6,838 nt of DNA from an uncultured Collinsella sp. (GTDB lineage: Bacteria; Actinomycetota; Coriobacteriia; Coriobacteriales; Coriobacteriaceae), in assembly GCA_902478945.1 (NCBI GenBank), contig CABSMX010000101.1, forward strand, positions 1 to 6,838, in the 5' to 3' direction. Position 1 is the first letter of the stretch. The number at the start of each line of letters is the position of its first letter. Positions 1 to 6,182 of this stretch are shown one piece after another. The notes beneath the pieces were generated by a model. The model searched no databases. It had not been told where the DNA came from and saw only the letters and a program-made list of their open reading frames with translations. The translations under genes and the position numbers were made by a program.

Positions 1-1084
1 AGACATCGTTGGCGATAATGGCATCGCAACCCTTGCGCGCAAGCTTGCGCTGCGCGTACTCCACGACGTTATCGGTCTCGGCCGCAAAGCCGATCACGCA
101 CCGCTCTCCCTTTTGGCGCGAGAGCTCGGCCAAAATATCGACCGTCTCGACCAGTTCGATGCGATCCAGGCGCTCGTTGACCTTTTTGAGCTTATGGTCG
201 GCAGGGGCCGCGGGGGTGTAGTCGGCGACAGCGGCCGCACAAATGGCCGCATCGGCCGTCTGAAAGGCGCTCAGCGCTGCCTGCAGCATCTCTTCGGCGG
301 TCTGCACGCGCACGCACTCCACGCCGTGGGGAACATCGAGCGATGTCGGCCCCAGCACAAGCGTGACCGCAGCACCGCGGCGTGCGGCCTCCCGCGCCAG
401 GGCGATGCCCATCTTGCCCGAAGAGCGGTTGCCAATGAATCGCACCGGATCGATCGGCTCGTGCGTGGGGCCGGCGGTAATCACGATGCGCTTACCTGCC
501 AGGTCCTGAGGCGCGGGGTTGAGCACCTCACAGACAGCCTCGACGATGTCCTCGGGCTCGCTCATACGTCCGGTGTCCACGTCGCCGCAGGCAAGGTAGC
601 CGCTGCCGGGTCCCACCACATGGACACCGCGCTCTCGCAGCGTGGACATGTTGGCCTGTGTCGCCGGCGCCTTCCACATGCCGTTGTTCATAGCGGGTGC
701 GATCACGATGGGTCGCGGCGTCGCTAGCAGCGTGGTGGAGATGAGGTCGTCGGCGATGCCGTTGGCCATCTTGGCGATGATATTGGCCGTCGCGGGCGCT
801 ACGACCACCAGATCGGGCTCCTGCGCAAGCGAGATATGGTGGATGGGGTCAGACGGGTCGTCGAATAGGCCAACAGCGACCGGCTCATTGGTGAGCGCGC
901 GGAAGGTAAGCGGCCCCACAAACTCGGTGGCATGCTCGCTCATAACGACCTTGATGCGCGCGCCGCGCTTTTGCAGCAGGCGCACGATATTGCACGACTT
1001 ATAGGCGGCGATCCCGCCGGTAATGCCCAGCAGGATCGTTTTTCCCTCAAGTTGCATTGAATTGTTGGATGCCGCCGTCATCAT
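1..1084 (-). CDS. coaBC: CoaBC: phosphopantothenoylcysteine decarboxylase / phosphopantothenate-cysteine ligase (3' end missing)
   Basis: Bifunctional coenzyme A enzyme (Dfp). The CoaB half joins 4'-phosphopantothenate to cysteine with CTP, and the FMN-dependent CoaC half decarboxylates the product to 4'-phosphopantetheine. I translated 361 codons before the window edge. CoaC half (about 14-190): flavin-binding GITGGIAAYK (20-29), catalytic His83 in HHISLA, the PAMNNGMW segment (130-137), and Cys166 in LACGDVDTGRM, which matches the active-site cysteine of the substrate flap. CoaB half (from about 197): ITAGPTHEPIDPVRF (202-216), NRSSGKMG (219-226), AAVADYTPAAPADHKLKK (284-301) with the conserved lysine cluster, and IGFAAETDNV (331-340). 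The family is usually about 400 residues, so roughly 40 C-terminal residues lie outside. The start is ATGATG at 1084/1081, directly after the upstream gene's TAA and behind AAGGAA. Met10 has no ribosome binding site. All key residues seen are intact, so identity is firm. Confidence 0.96.
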   Translation of the reverse strand, partial: MMTAASNNSMQLEGKTILLGITGGIAAYKSCNIVRLLQKRGARIKVVMSEHATEFVGPLTFRALTNEPVAVGLFDDPSDPIHHISLAQEPDLVVVAPATANIIAKMANGIADDLISTTLLATPRPIVIAPAMNNGMWKAPATQANMSTLRERGVHVVGPGSGYLACGDVDTGRMSEPEDIVEAVCEVLNPAPQDLAGKRIVITAGPTHEPIDPVRFIGNRSSGKMGIALAREAARRGAAVTLVLGPTSLDVPHGVECVRVQTAEEMLQAALSAFQTADAAICAAAVADYTPAAPADHKLKKVNERLDRIELVETVDILAELSRQKGERCVIGFAAETDNVVEYAQRKLARKGCDAIIANDV

Positions 1085-1804
1085 TTAAGCTTCCTTGCTG
1101 GTAAGCACCAGCAGGCGGTGGCAATACGGGCAGTGCGTAATCTCACTACCGTCGTGGTTGAGGTCGCTCATGGACGACGCCTGCAGCGCGGTGTGGCAGA
1201 CCGTGGGGATGTTGCCCTTGATGGTCTCGACGGCCAGGCCGCGGAACTGCTTGAGCAGGCGCTCATAGTCGGTGAGCACGTCGGTCGGCAGCGTGGCGGC
1301 AAGCGTGGTGCGCTCCTTGGTGGCGGCATCAATCTGGGCCTGGAGGTCGGCGGCCTTGGCGCGGGCGGCCTTGGTATCGGCCTTTACGCCCTCCTCGAAT
1401 TTGGCGATGATGGCCTGCGCGCGAGCCTCGCGGTCGAGCGCCTCCTTGTGGGCGATGACGACATCCTTGCGGGTGTGCTCGATCTTGTCCAGACGCTTGG
1501 CCAGGGTGGCGAGCTCGTTTTCCAGGTCCTGAACCTCGCGGTAGTCAGAGCCGTCAACGTGGCGCTTCTTGGCGGCCTCAATGGCGTTATTGGTCTGGAT
1601 TTCGGTTGTGTTGAGATCATCGAGCTCAATGTCCAGGTCCTTGCGCTGAGCATAGAGCTTGGTCATCTCGGACTTAAGCTTTACATAGGTCTTGCGCTTG
1701 GAAGCGAGCTCCTTGAGCTCCGGCATATTGGCAAGTTCGCTCTTGTTGCGGGCGAGCTCCAAATCGATCTGTTGCAGCTTGAGTAGCGTAGCGCCGGCGC
1801 TCAT
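1085..1804 (-). CDS. Coiled-coil hairpin / C4-type zinc-ribbon protein (DUF164, zf-RING_7 family), variant ribbon
   Basis: A 239-residue conserved protein of poorly known function. Residues 5-170 are almost entirely charged/hydrophobic heptad-like helix, rich in Lys, Glu, Ala and Leu, expected to form a long antiparallel coiled coil. The segment DGSDYREVQDLENEL (84-98) is characteristic of the family. A compact zinc-ribbon-like tail follows (about 186-235). The ribbon normally has two CxxC pairs. Here the second is intact (Cys225, Cys228), but the first is reduced to Cys203, with Pro200 where the first cysteine belongs; His204 and His229 are nearby. Relatives include Helicobacter HP0958 (FlgZ) and Chlamydia CT398. 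Actinobacteria commonly carry the gene beside nif3, as here (recalled example: Rv2229c/Rv2230c of M. tuberculosis). The start at 1804 is chosen for its strong AAGGAGA site and ATGA overlap with nif3. A start at 1840 would add 12 unlikely residues. The role in this organism is unknown; the family call is good. Confidence 0.88.
   Translation of the reverse strand: MSAGATLLKLQQIDLELARNKSELANMPELKELASKRKTYVKLKSEMTKLYAQRKDLDIELDDLNTTEIQTNNAIEAAKKRHVDGSDYREVQDLENELATLAKRLDKIEHTRKDVVIAHKEALDREARAQAIIAKFEEGVKADTKAARAKAADLQAQIDAATKERTTLAATLPTDVLTDYERLLKQFRGLAVETIKGNIPTVCHTALQASSMSDLNHDGSEITHCPYCHRLLVLTSKEA
1091..1096 (-). promoter_or_regulatory. Ribosome binding site of coaBC
   Basis: AAGGAA on the minus strand lies 6 bases before the first ATG (1084) and 9 before the second (1081), so it does not decide between them. 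It lies inside the last codons of the zinc-ribbon gene. It favours this ATG pair over the internal ATG at 1057, which has no Shine-Dalgarno-like sequence upstream. Confidence 0.7.
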
Positions 1805-2610
1805 AAGTTCTCTCCTTTTGTCACAGTCCACCATTGGCAAGGGTTCAGTATTTTAATCGCATGACGGGGGTCAACCCCGGCATCAACTGCAGAGTTCATC
1901 AATATATCAACGAACGGCTCCTCGGAGCGGTCATGGCCGAGCAGGATCACCGGCAGTCCGCGCAAGGCAAGGTCTTGCGCCACGTGGTAGCCCGCCTCGC
2001 CCGTCACGACAACGTCCGCGCCCGCGGCGATGGCAAGCTCGCCAAAGTCGCCGAGGGAGCCGCCCAGAATGGCGACGGTGCGGCACGGGTGATCGGTCTC
2101 GCCCCATACGCGTGGGTCGCTTCCGAAGGCCGTGGCAGCACGGGCGGCAAGATCGTGCAGCGTGCACGGGTCGTTGAGTGTCGCAAGGGCTCCCAGGCCG
2201 CAGACCTCGGGGTCGTCCACGTGCTCCAGCGAGCTTGTGGGCGCGGCGTTCAACAGCTTGCATAGGCAAGCACGCGCCTCGTGCGAGCGATCCAGATTGG
2301 TGTGGAACGAGATGATACTCACCCCACAGCGGGCAGCCTCGTAGAGCGCCGCACTGCACTGGGGGCGCGTTGCGCTGGGCGGGCAAAACGCCTCGGGCGC
2401 CTTGATGTAGATGGGATGATGCGTGAGCAACACGTTGGTACCGGCCTCCAAGGCGCGGTGCACGTTGGCCCTGGTAGCGTCGAGCGCACAGGCCACGCCA
2501 CGGATCTCGTCGTCGGGGTCGCCGACGGATAAGCCTACGTGGTCCCAGGGTTCGGCGTCCGTCATAGGATAGCGTGCCAGCAGGGCGCACTCGAGCTCGG
2601 CGACGATCAT
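1801..2610 (-). CDS. Nif3-like dinuclear metal-centre hexameric protein (YbgI/YqfO family, short form)
   Basis: A 269-residue member of the Nif3/YbgI/DUF34 family, whose proteins form toroidal hexamers with a two-metal site in each subunit. Some members are annotated as GTP cyclohydrolase I type 2, but that activity is not well established. Recognisable parts in order: AEPWDHVGLSVGD (19-31), the HHP metal motif (His64, His65), SFHTNLD (101-107, His103 and Asp107), GGSLGDF (183-189), GADVVVTGEAGYH (197-209), and LGHDRSEE (224-231, His226 and Glu230). His64, His65, Asp107, His226 and Glu230 match the five metal ligands known from E. coli YbgI, so the site looks complete. The length shows it lacks the extra middle domain found in about 370-residue relatives such as YqfO. 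It starts in a 4-base ATGA overlap with the desulfurase gene and ends in another with the zinc-ribbon gene, suggesting coupled translation. Family identity is firm; biochemical role is open. Confidence 0.93.
   Translation of the reverse strand: MIVAELECALLARYPMTDAEPWDHVGLSVGDPDDEIRGVACALDATRANVHRALEAGTNVLLTHHPIYIKAPEAFCPPSATRPQCSAALYEAARCGVSIISFHTNLDRSHEARACLCKLLNAAPTSSLEHVDDPEVCGLGALATLNDPCTLHDLAARAATAFGSDPRVWGETDHPCRTVAILGGSLGDFGELAIAAGADVVVTGEAGYHVAQDLALRGLPVILLGHDRSEEPFVDILMNSAVDAGVDPRHAIKILNPCQWWTVTKGENL
1811..1817 (-). promoter_or_regulatory. Ribosome binding site deciding the zinc-ribbon gene start
   Basis: AAGGAGA on the minus strand has its AGGAG core 7 bases before the ATG at 1804. 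It lies inside the last codons of the nif3-like gene, whose TGA overlaps that ATG (ATGA, 1801-1804). This is the best Shine-Dalgarno match near this gene and is the main reason to prefer the 239-residue form over an upstream ATG at 1840. Confidence 0.85.
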
Positions 2611-3785
2611 GCGGCACCTACGATCGAGAGCAGCGTCTGGGCAAAGTCGTCCAGATCGTCCGGATTTACGCGGTCATCGAAGGAGATGCGCAGTGCGCCC
2701 AACGCCTGCTCGCGACCGATGCCCATCGCGCTCAAAACGTGGCTGGGGTCCATGCTGCCGCTCGAGCATGCCGAGCCTGCCGACACCTCAAAGCCGGCGG
2801 CGTCGAGCTTGATGATGAGCTCCTCGGAGTCCATTCCGTCAATGTAGATCGATACCATGCCGGGTAGACGGTCGGCATGCGCGTAGTCACCCATGGTGGC
2901 GTGAATGCGCGGATGGGCCGTAAGAGCGGCGTAGAGCTTGTCGGAAAGTGCTTGAAGCTTCTCGCGCTCCTGAGCCACATGGGGCGTCAGCGTGCGGGCG
3001 GCAGCGGCAAAGGCCAGCTGCGTGCGCAGGTCCTGCGTGCCGGCGCGACGTCCGGCTTCCTGTCCTCCGCCAAAGATGCGGGGGCGCAGTGGCGTGCGGG
3101 TCTTAACGTAGAGCGCGCCGGAGGCCACAGGGCCGCCGATCTTGTGCGCGGCAACGGTCATAGCATCGACGCCCAGCTCGGTGACATCGAGCGGAATATG
3201 CAAGTAGCCTTGGATGGCATCGGTGTGGAACAGGGCGCCCACGGTATGCGCCGCGGCGGCCAGCTCGCGGATGGGCTGCACCACGCCGGTCTCGTTGTTG
3301 GCGGCCATGATGCTCACGAGCGCGACGTCGTCGCCGAGCAAGTCGCTCAGCGCGGCAGGCTCAATGTAGCCCGCACGGCAGGGTTGCACCAGATCGACGG
3401 TGAAGCCGGTGGCACGCAGCAGCGGCAGGTTGTCCAGAATCGAATCGTGCTCGATGGCAGATACGATCACGCGGTTACGCTTGCGGTCACGCTGGCGAGC
3501 GCCCTCGGCAAGACCGAGGAGCGCCAGCTGGTTGGCCTCAGTGCCGCCGTTGGTCAGGACGATCTCGGACGGGCGGACGCGTGCGCCAAAGCTGCGGGCG
3601 ATATCGCGACGAGCAACCTCCAGACGCGCGGCAGCCTTGCGGCCAAGCGAGTGCAGCGAGTTGGGGTTGACGCCGGCAAGCTCGCTGTCGTCGTACTCGC
3701 GCTGCGCAAGGAGCGCCTCGGCGCGCATAGGCGTCGAGGCGGCATAGTCAAGATTCACGGGTATGCGGTTTTGACCTACGGTCAT
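2607..3785 (-). CDS. Cysteine desulfurase, NifS/IscS-type class V aminotransferase
   Basis: A PLP enzyme of 392 residues that removes sulfur from L-cysteine, giving alanine and an enzyme-bound persulfide used for Fe-S clusters, thiolated tRNA or other sulfur products. Landmarks: LDYAASTPM (12-20), NPNSLHSLG (40-48), TNGGTEAN (78-85), EHDSI with the PLP-stacking His113, AANNETGVVQP (161-171), FHTDAIQG with Asp189, the Schiff-base Lys215 in AAHKIGGP, GGGQEAGRRAGT (239-250), and the persulfide Cys340 in SAGSACSSG. The GSACSSG loop places it in the NifS/IscS group rather than SufS. Departures from consensus: Ala212 replaces the serine before His-Lys that binds the PLP phosphate in IscS, Val-Ala-Ser replaces the usual Lys-Gly-x after GGP, and Ala244 replaces an arginine. 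No scaffold protein (IscU/NifU), regulator or tRNA thiolase gene lies next to it, so its sulfur acceptor cannot be named. Start ATG follows an AGGAGG site inside rpe. Confidence 0.93.
   Translation of the reverse strand: MTVGQNRIPVNLDYAASTPMRAEALLAQREYDDSELAGVNPNSLHSLGRKAAARLEVARRDIARSFGARVRPSEIVLTNGGTEANQLALLGLAEGARQRDRKRNRVIVSAIEHDSILDNLPLLRATGFTVDLVQPCRAGYIEPAALSDLLGDDVALVSIMAANNETGVVQPIRELAAAAHTVGALFHTDAIQGYLHIPLDVTELGVDAMTVAAHKIGGPVASGALYVKTRTPLRPRIFGGGQEAGRRAGTQDLRTQLAFAAAARTLTPHVAQEREKLQALSDKLYAALTAHPRIHATMGDYAHADRLPGMVSIYIDGMDSEELIIKLDAAGFEVSAGSACSSGSMDPSHVLSAMGIGREQALGALRISFDDRVNPDDLDDFAQTLLSIVGAA
2615..2619 (-). promoter_or_regulatory. Weak ribosome binding site of the Nif3-like gene
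   Basis: AGGTG on the minus strand sits only 4 bases before the ATG at 2610, a poor and closely spaced Shine-Dalgarno match. The start codon overlaps the desulfurase stop (ATGA, 2607-2610), so this gene probably relies mostly on translational coupling with the gene before it (inference). Confidence 0.45.
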
Positions 3786-3791
3786 AAGGGT

Positions 3792-4463
3792 TTATGCCTC
3801 CTGTGCGGCCTCGTTGCCCAGCTTCTGCAGCAGCGCAACCTCGGCAGCGGGATCTTCGGACTTAAATACGGCGGAACCGGCCACCAGGACGTTGGCGCCA
3901 GCCTTGACGACCTCGGCAATGTTCTTGGAAGAGATGCCACCGTCGACCTCGATCAGGGGCGACACGCCGTGGCGCTCACACATGGCCTTGAGCTCGTGGA
4001 GCTTATGCAGAGTGCCTGGGATAAAGCTCTGGCCGCCAAAGCCGGGGTTCACGCTCATCAGCAGCACCATGTCGACAACGTCTATGATGCTCTCGAGCAC
4101 GCAGACGGGTGTGGCGGGGTTGAGCACCACGCCGGCCTTGACGCCACGCTGCTGCAGGTGCGTGAGCGTGCGGTGCAGGTGCGTGGAGGCCTCGTAGTGC
4201 ACGGTGATCATGTCGGCACCGGCGTCGGCGTACCAATCGACCGTCTCGTCGGGGTTCGACACCATGAGGTGCGCGTCGACCGGCACGTCGGTGGAGCGCT
4301 TGACGGCCTTGAGGATGTCAACGCCAAAGGTGAGGTTGCCGGTAAAGTGACCGTCCATGACGTCGAAGTGCACATAGTCGGCGCCGGCGATCTTGTCGAG
4401 CTCGCCCTTGAGGTTGGCCATATCGGCCGAAAGGACAGACGGAGCGATTTTGATGGAACCCAT
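3792..4463 (-). CDS. rpe: Ribulose-phosphate 3-epimerase
   Basis: A 223-residue single-domain TIM barrel, the normal family length, that interconverts D-ribulose 5-phosphate and D-xylulose 5-phosphate in the pentose phosphate pathway; cytosolic. Motifs in order: IAPSVLSAD (6-14), VHFDVMDGHF (31-40) with metal ligands His32 and Asp34, DAHLMV (63-68) with His65, the loop MSVNPGFGGQSF (136-147), and IEVDGGI (171-177) with Asp174. Asp34 and Asp174 correspond to the two catalytic acid/base residues, so the active site is complete. After DGHF the sequence reads TGNLTFG where most epimerases have VPN(I/L)TFG, a small local departure. The start ATG at 4463 is preceded by AGAAAGG 8 bases upstream. The gene lies 18 bases after gpsA and 6 bases before the desulfurase start, and is probably co-transcribed with both. 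Confidence 0.97.
   Translation of the reverse strand: MGSIKIAPSVLSADMANLKGELDKIAGADYVHFDVMDGHFTGNLTFGVDILKAVKRSTDVPVDAHLMVSNPDETVDWYADAGADMITVHYEASTHLHRTLTHLQQRGVKAGVVLNPATPVCVLESIIDVVDMVLLMSVNPGFGGQSFIPGTLHKLHELKAMCERHGVSPLIEVDGGISSKNIAEVVKAGANVLVAGSAVFKSEDPAAEVALLQKLGNEAAQEA
3797..3802 (-). promoter_or_regulatory. Strong ribosome binding site of the cysteine desulfurase gene
   Basis: A perfect AGGAGG on the minus strand lies within the final codons of rpe, 11 bases before the ATG at 3785. The rpe TAA falls between the site and the start. The spacing is slightly long but workable, and it supports the annotated start. Confidence 0.75.
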
Positions 4464-4471
4464 GGTAGTAG

Positions 4472-4478
4472 CCTTTCT
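4472..4478 (-). promoter_or_regulatory. Ribosome binding site of rpe
   Basis: AGAAAGG on the minus strand, 8 bases before the rpe ATG at 4463. It lies in the 18-base gap between gpsA and rpe, the longest non-coding gap in the window, and confirms the annotated start. Confidence 0.75.
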
Positions 4479-4481
4479 GTG

Positions 4482-5489
4482 CTAGTCAGTGAGTCCGTAG
4501 AACTCTTGAGAGGGGACGCGGTCGGTAAGAATCTCGAGCGCCCTATCCAAAGTAACACCGTTGTAGAGCGTTTGCTCCACGGCAAAGGTGAGCGGAATGT
4601 CTACGCCCAGTGAACGGGCGAGCTCGCTCACACTCCGTGCCGCAACGGCACCCTCGACCACCATGTGCGTGCGTGCCTGGTACTCGTCGAGTGACACGCC
4701 GTGGGCAAACTCGTAGCCAAAGGTGCGGTTGCGCGAATGCTCTGAGGTACAGGTGGCGATGAGGTCGCCCATGCCGGCAAGTCCCATGCAGGTCATGGCC
4801 TGTCCGCCGCGGGCGTGCACCAGGCGGCTGATCTCGGCCAGGCCGCGCGTCATGATAAGGGCGAGCGTGTTATCGCCCGCGCCGGAGCCGGCGGAAATGC
4901 CGCACACGATAGCGATGACGTTTTTCATGGCGCCGCATACCTCGACTCCGGTCATGTCCTGCGACAGGTAGATGCGGAAGGCCGTAGATAGGAGCAGGTC
5001 CTTAAAGGTCTCCCCTACCTGCGGATCTTTGCTAGCGATGACGGCGGCAGAAAGTCCGCCGCGGCAAATCTCCTCGGCATGGTTGGGGCCGGAGAGCGCC
5101 GCCACGCGCGCCTCGTTGCCAATCTCGCTGGCGATGACCTCGCTCATGAGCAGGCCGGAATCGGGCTCAATACCCTTGGTGAGGCAGAGCACCGGGGTGT
5201 CGGTGGCGATATAAGGTGCCGCCTGATGGCATACGCTGCGCAGGTGCGTGGAGGGTACGGCAAAGATGATGGCATCGGCGCTCTCGAGTGCCTGCGCCAG
5301 GTCCGTCGTGGCGACGACATTGCCGGGTAGCTCATATCCCACCAGATACCGGGGATTGCGGTGTTCGCCATTGATGCCGGCGGCCGTCTGCTCGCTATGG
5401 GCCCACATGGTCACGCGCTCGGCTCGCGCGGCGGCAAGGCCGGCGACGGCGGTTCCCCAGGAGCCGGAGCCAATCAGCGCAACATTCAT
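4482..5489 (-). CDS. gpsA: NAD(P)H-dependent glycerol-3-phosphate dehydrogenase
   Basis: A 335-residue cytosolic enzyme of normal family length. It reduces dihydroxyacetone phosphate to sn-glycerol 3-phosphate, the backbone precursor of phospholipids. The N-terminal Rossmann domain opens with the dinucleotide-binding GSGSWGTA (7-14). It continues with FAVPS (76-80), LTKGIE (103-108) and SGPNHAEEI (133-141), the last equivalent to the more usual SGPSFAxE. The helical C-terminal domain holds the catalytic lysine, Lys189, in GAMKN (186-190), TRGLAEI (214-220), GLAGMGDL (236-243) with the conserved Asp242, and SRNR (252-255) for phosphate binding. The gene begins 9 bases after plsY, whose product uses glycerol 3-phosphate, so the two consecutive steps of phospholipid synthesis are encoded side by side. 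The ATG at 5489 has an AGGAG site overlapping the plsY stop codon. Confidence 0.97.
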   Translation of the reverse strand: MNVALIGSGSWGTAVAGLAAARAERVTMWAHSEQTAAGINGEHRNPRYLVGYELPGNVVATTDLAQALESADAIIFAVPSTHLRSVCHQAAPYIATDTPVLCLTKGIEPDSGLLMSEVIASEIGNEARVAALSGPNHAEEICRGGLSAAVIASKDPQVGETFKDLLLSTAFRIYLSQDMTGVEVCGAMKNVIAIVCGISAGSGAGDNTLALIMTRGLAEISRLVHARGGQAMTCMGLAGMGDLIATCTSEHSRNRTFGYEFAHGVSLDEYQARTHMVVEGAVAARSVSELARSLGVDIPLTFAVEQTLYNGVTLDRALEILTDRVPSQEFYGLTD

Positions 5490-5495
5490 GACTCT

Positions 5496-5500
5496 CTCCT
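5496..5500 (-). promoter_or_regulatory. Ribosome binding site of gpsA fused to the plsY stop codon
   Basis: The minus strand reads TAGGAG, in which the plsY TAG stop (5501-5499) shares two bases with the AGGAG site. The ATG at 5489 is 6 bases further on. Ribosomes ending plsY therefore stop on the gpsA start region, an arrangement suited to coupled synthesis of the two enzymes (inference). Confidence 0.8.
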
Positions 5501-6182
5501 ACTTATCGTCGGGCTCGGTGACGCGCTTGGTAAACGAGAGCTTGGACTCCTTGCCCGTCATGAGCTTTTTGATGTTCGCACGATGGGCCCACACCACGGT
5601 GATGCCGATCATCGCCATGCAAAACTTAAGTCCCAGGCTGCCGTACGGAAAGACCGCGCAGACGGCGATGGGAAGACCGATGGCCGCGGCAAGCGAGCCT
5701 ACCGACACAAACTTGGTGATGGCGACGGCCACGATAAACATGCCCAACAGCGAAAGTCCGATGGGCCAGTACCAGGCGAGGATGACGCCCAGGCCCACGG
5801 CGATACCCTTGCCGCCATGGAAGTTGAGGTAGGGCGAGAAGATGTGGCCCCACACCGCTGCCAGGCAGATGACGCCGAGCATCCAGTCGCCGGGGGCTCC
5901 GGGCGCCATGATGCTCACGGGGATGCCATAGCCCACGCTCGCGATGAGCGGACGGGCGATAATGACGCAGATGGCGCCCTTCAGGCAGTCGAGCAGCAGC
6001 GTGAGCGCGGCCACTTTGGGGCCGGCTACACGCAGGGCGTTGGTGGTGCCGATGTTGCCGGAGCCTGCTTTGCGAATGTCCGTGTGGTTGAACACACGGC
6101 CCAGGATCAGGCCAAACGGAATCGCTCCGATAAAGAACGAGACCACGGCGCAGATGGCGGTCAGCAGAATCGGATTATGCAT
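5499..6182 (-). CDS. plsY: Acyl-phosphate:glycerol-3-phosphate acyltransferase PlsY
   Basis: An integral membrane enzyme of 227 residues. It transfers an acyl chain from acyl-phosphate (made by PlsX) to position 1 of glycerol 3-phosphate, giving lysophosphatidic acid. Hydrophobic segments are visible around 5-30, 55-80, 100-115, 127-152 and 160-198. The three PlsY motifs are present: GSGNIGTTN (40-48), GHIFSPYLNFHGGKG (112-126), and a third around RANIKKLMTGKESK (201-214). LLDCLKG (63-69) is also typical. In motif 2 the usual GHxFP is GHIFSP, so the proline is one place later, and GIAVG follows where many members have GVATS. The charged C-terminal tail should face the cytosol. The start overlaps the last 8 bases of der and has AAGGAG 7 bases upstream. 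Its substrate is made by the next gene, gpsA. Confidence 0.96.
   Translation of the reverse strand: MHNPILLTAICAVVSFFIGAIPFGLILGRVFNHTDIRKAGSGNIGTTNALRVAGPKVAALTLLLDCLKGAICVIIARPLIASVGYGIPVSIMAPGAPGDWMLGVICLAAVWGHIFSPYLNFHGGKGIAVGLGVILAWYWPIGLSLLGMFIVAVAITKFVSVGSLAAAIGLPIAVCAVFPYGSLGLKFCMAMIGITVVWAHRANIKKLMTGKESKLSFTKRVTEPDDK

Noticed and set aside
113..1004. Plus-strand open frames opposite coaBC
   Set aside because: The minus strand encodes an unbroken CoaBC with all family motifs. The plus-strand products show no recognisable features.
1118..1786. A 222-codon plus-strand open frame opposite the zinc-ribbon gene
   Set aside because: It is antisense in register with a coiled-coil gene. The Leu/Gly/Val-rich product is the mirror of Lys/Glu/Ala codons and shows no domain.
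1805..1840. Upstream ATG at 1840 as the zinc-ribbon gene start
   Set aside because: It would add 12 atypical residues and overlap the Nif3 gene by 40 bases, while the ATG at 1804 has an ideal AAGGAGA site and an ATGA junction.
4464..4481. Possible internal promoter between gpsA and rpe
   Set aside because: The gap is only 18 bases and is explained by the rpe ribosome binding site; no convincing -10/-35 pair was seen.
2877..4613. A 578-codon open frame on the plus strand opposite the desulfurase, rpe and gpsA genes
   Set aside because: It is in exact codon register with three strongly supported minus-strand genes, so it stays open only because they lack TTA, CTA and TCA codons over this stretch, as expected in GC-rich DNA. 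The translation resembles no known family.
3786..5498. The gaps between plsY, gpsA, rpe and the desulfurase gene (9, 18 and 6 bases) are all multiples of three, putting four genes in one frame
   Set aside because: Three such gaps have a fair chance of occurring at random. Every gene has its own stop, start and ribosome binding site, so there is no sign of read-through fusion.
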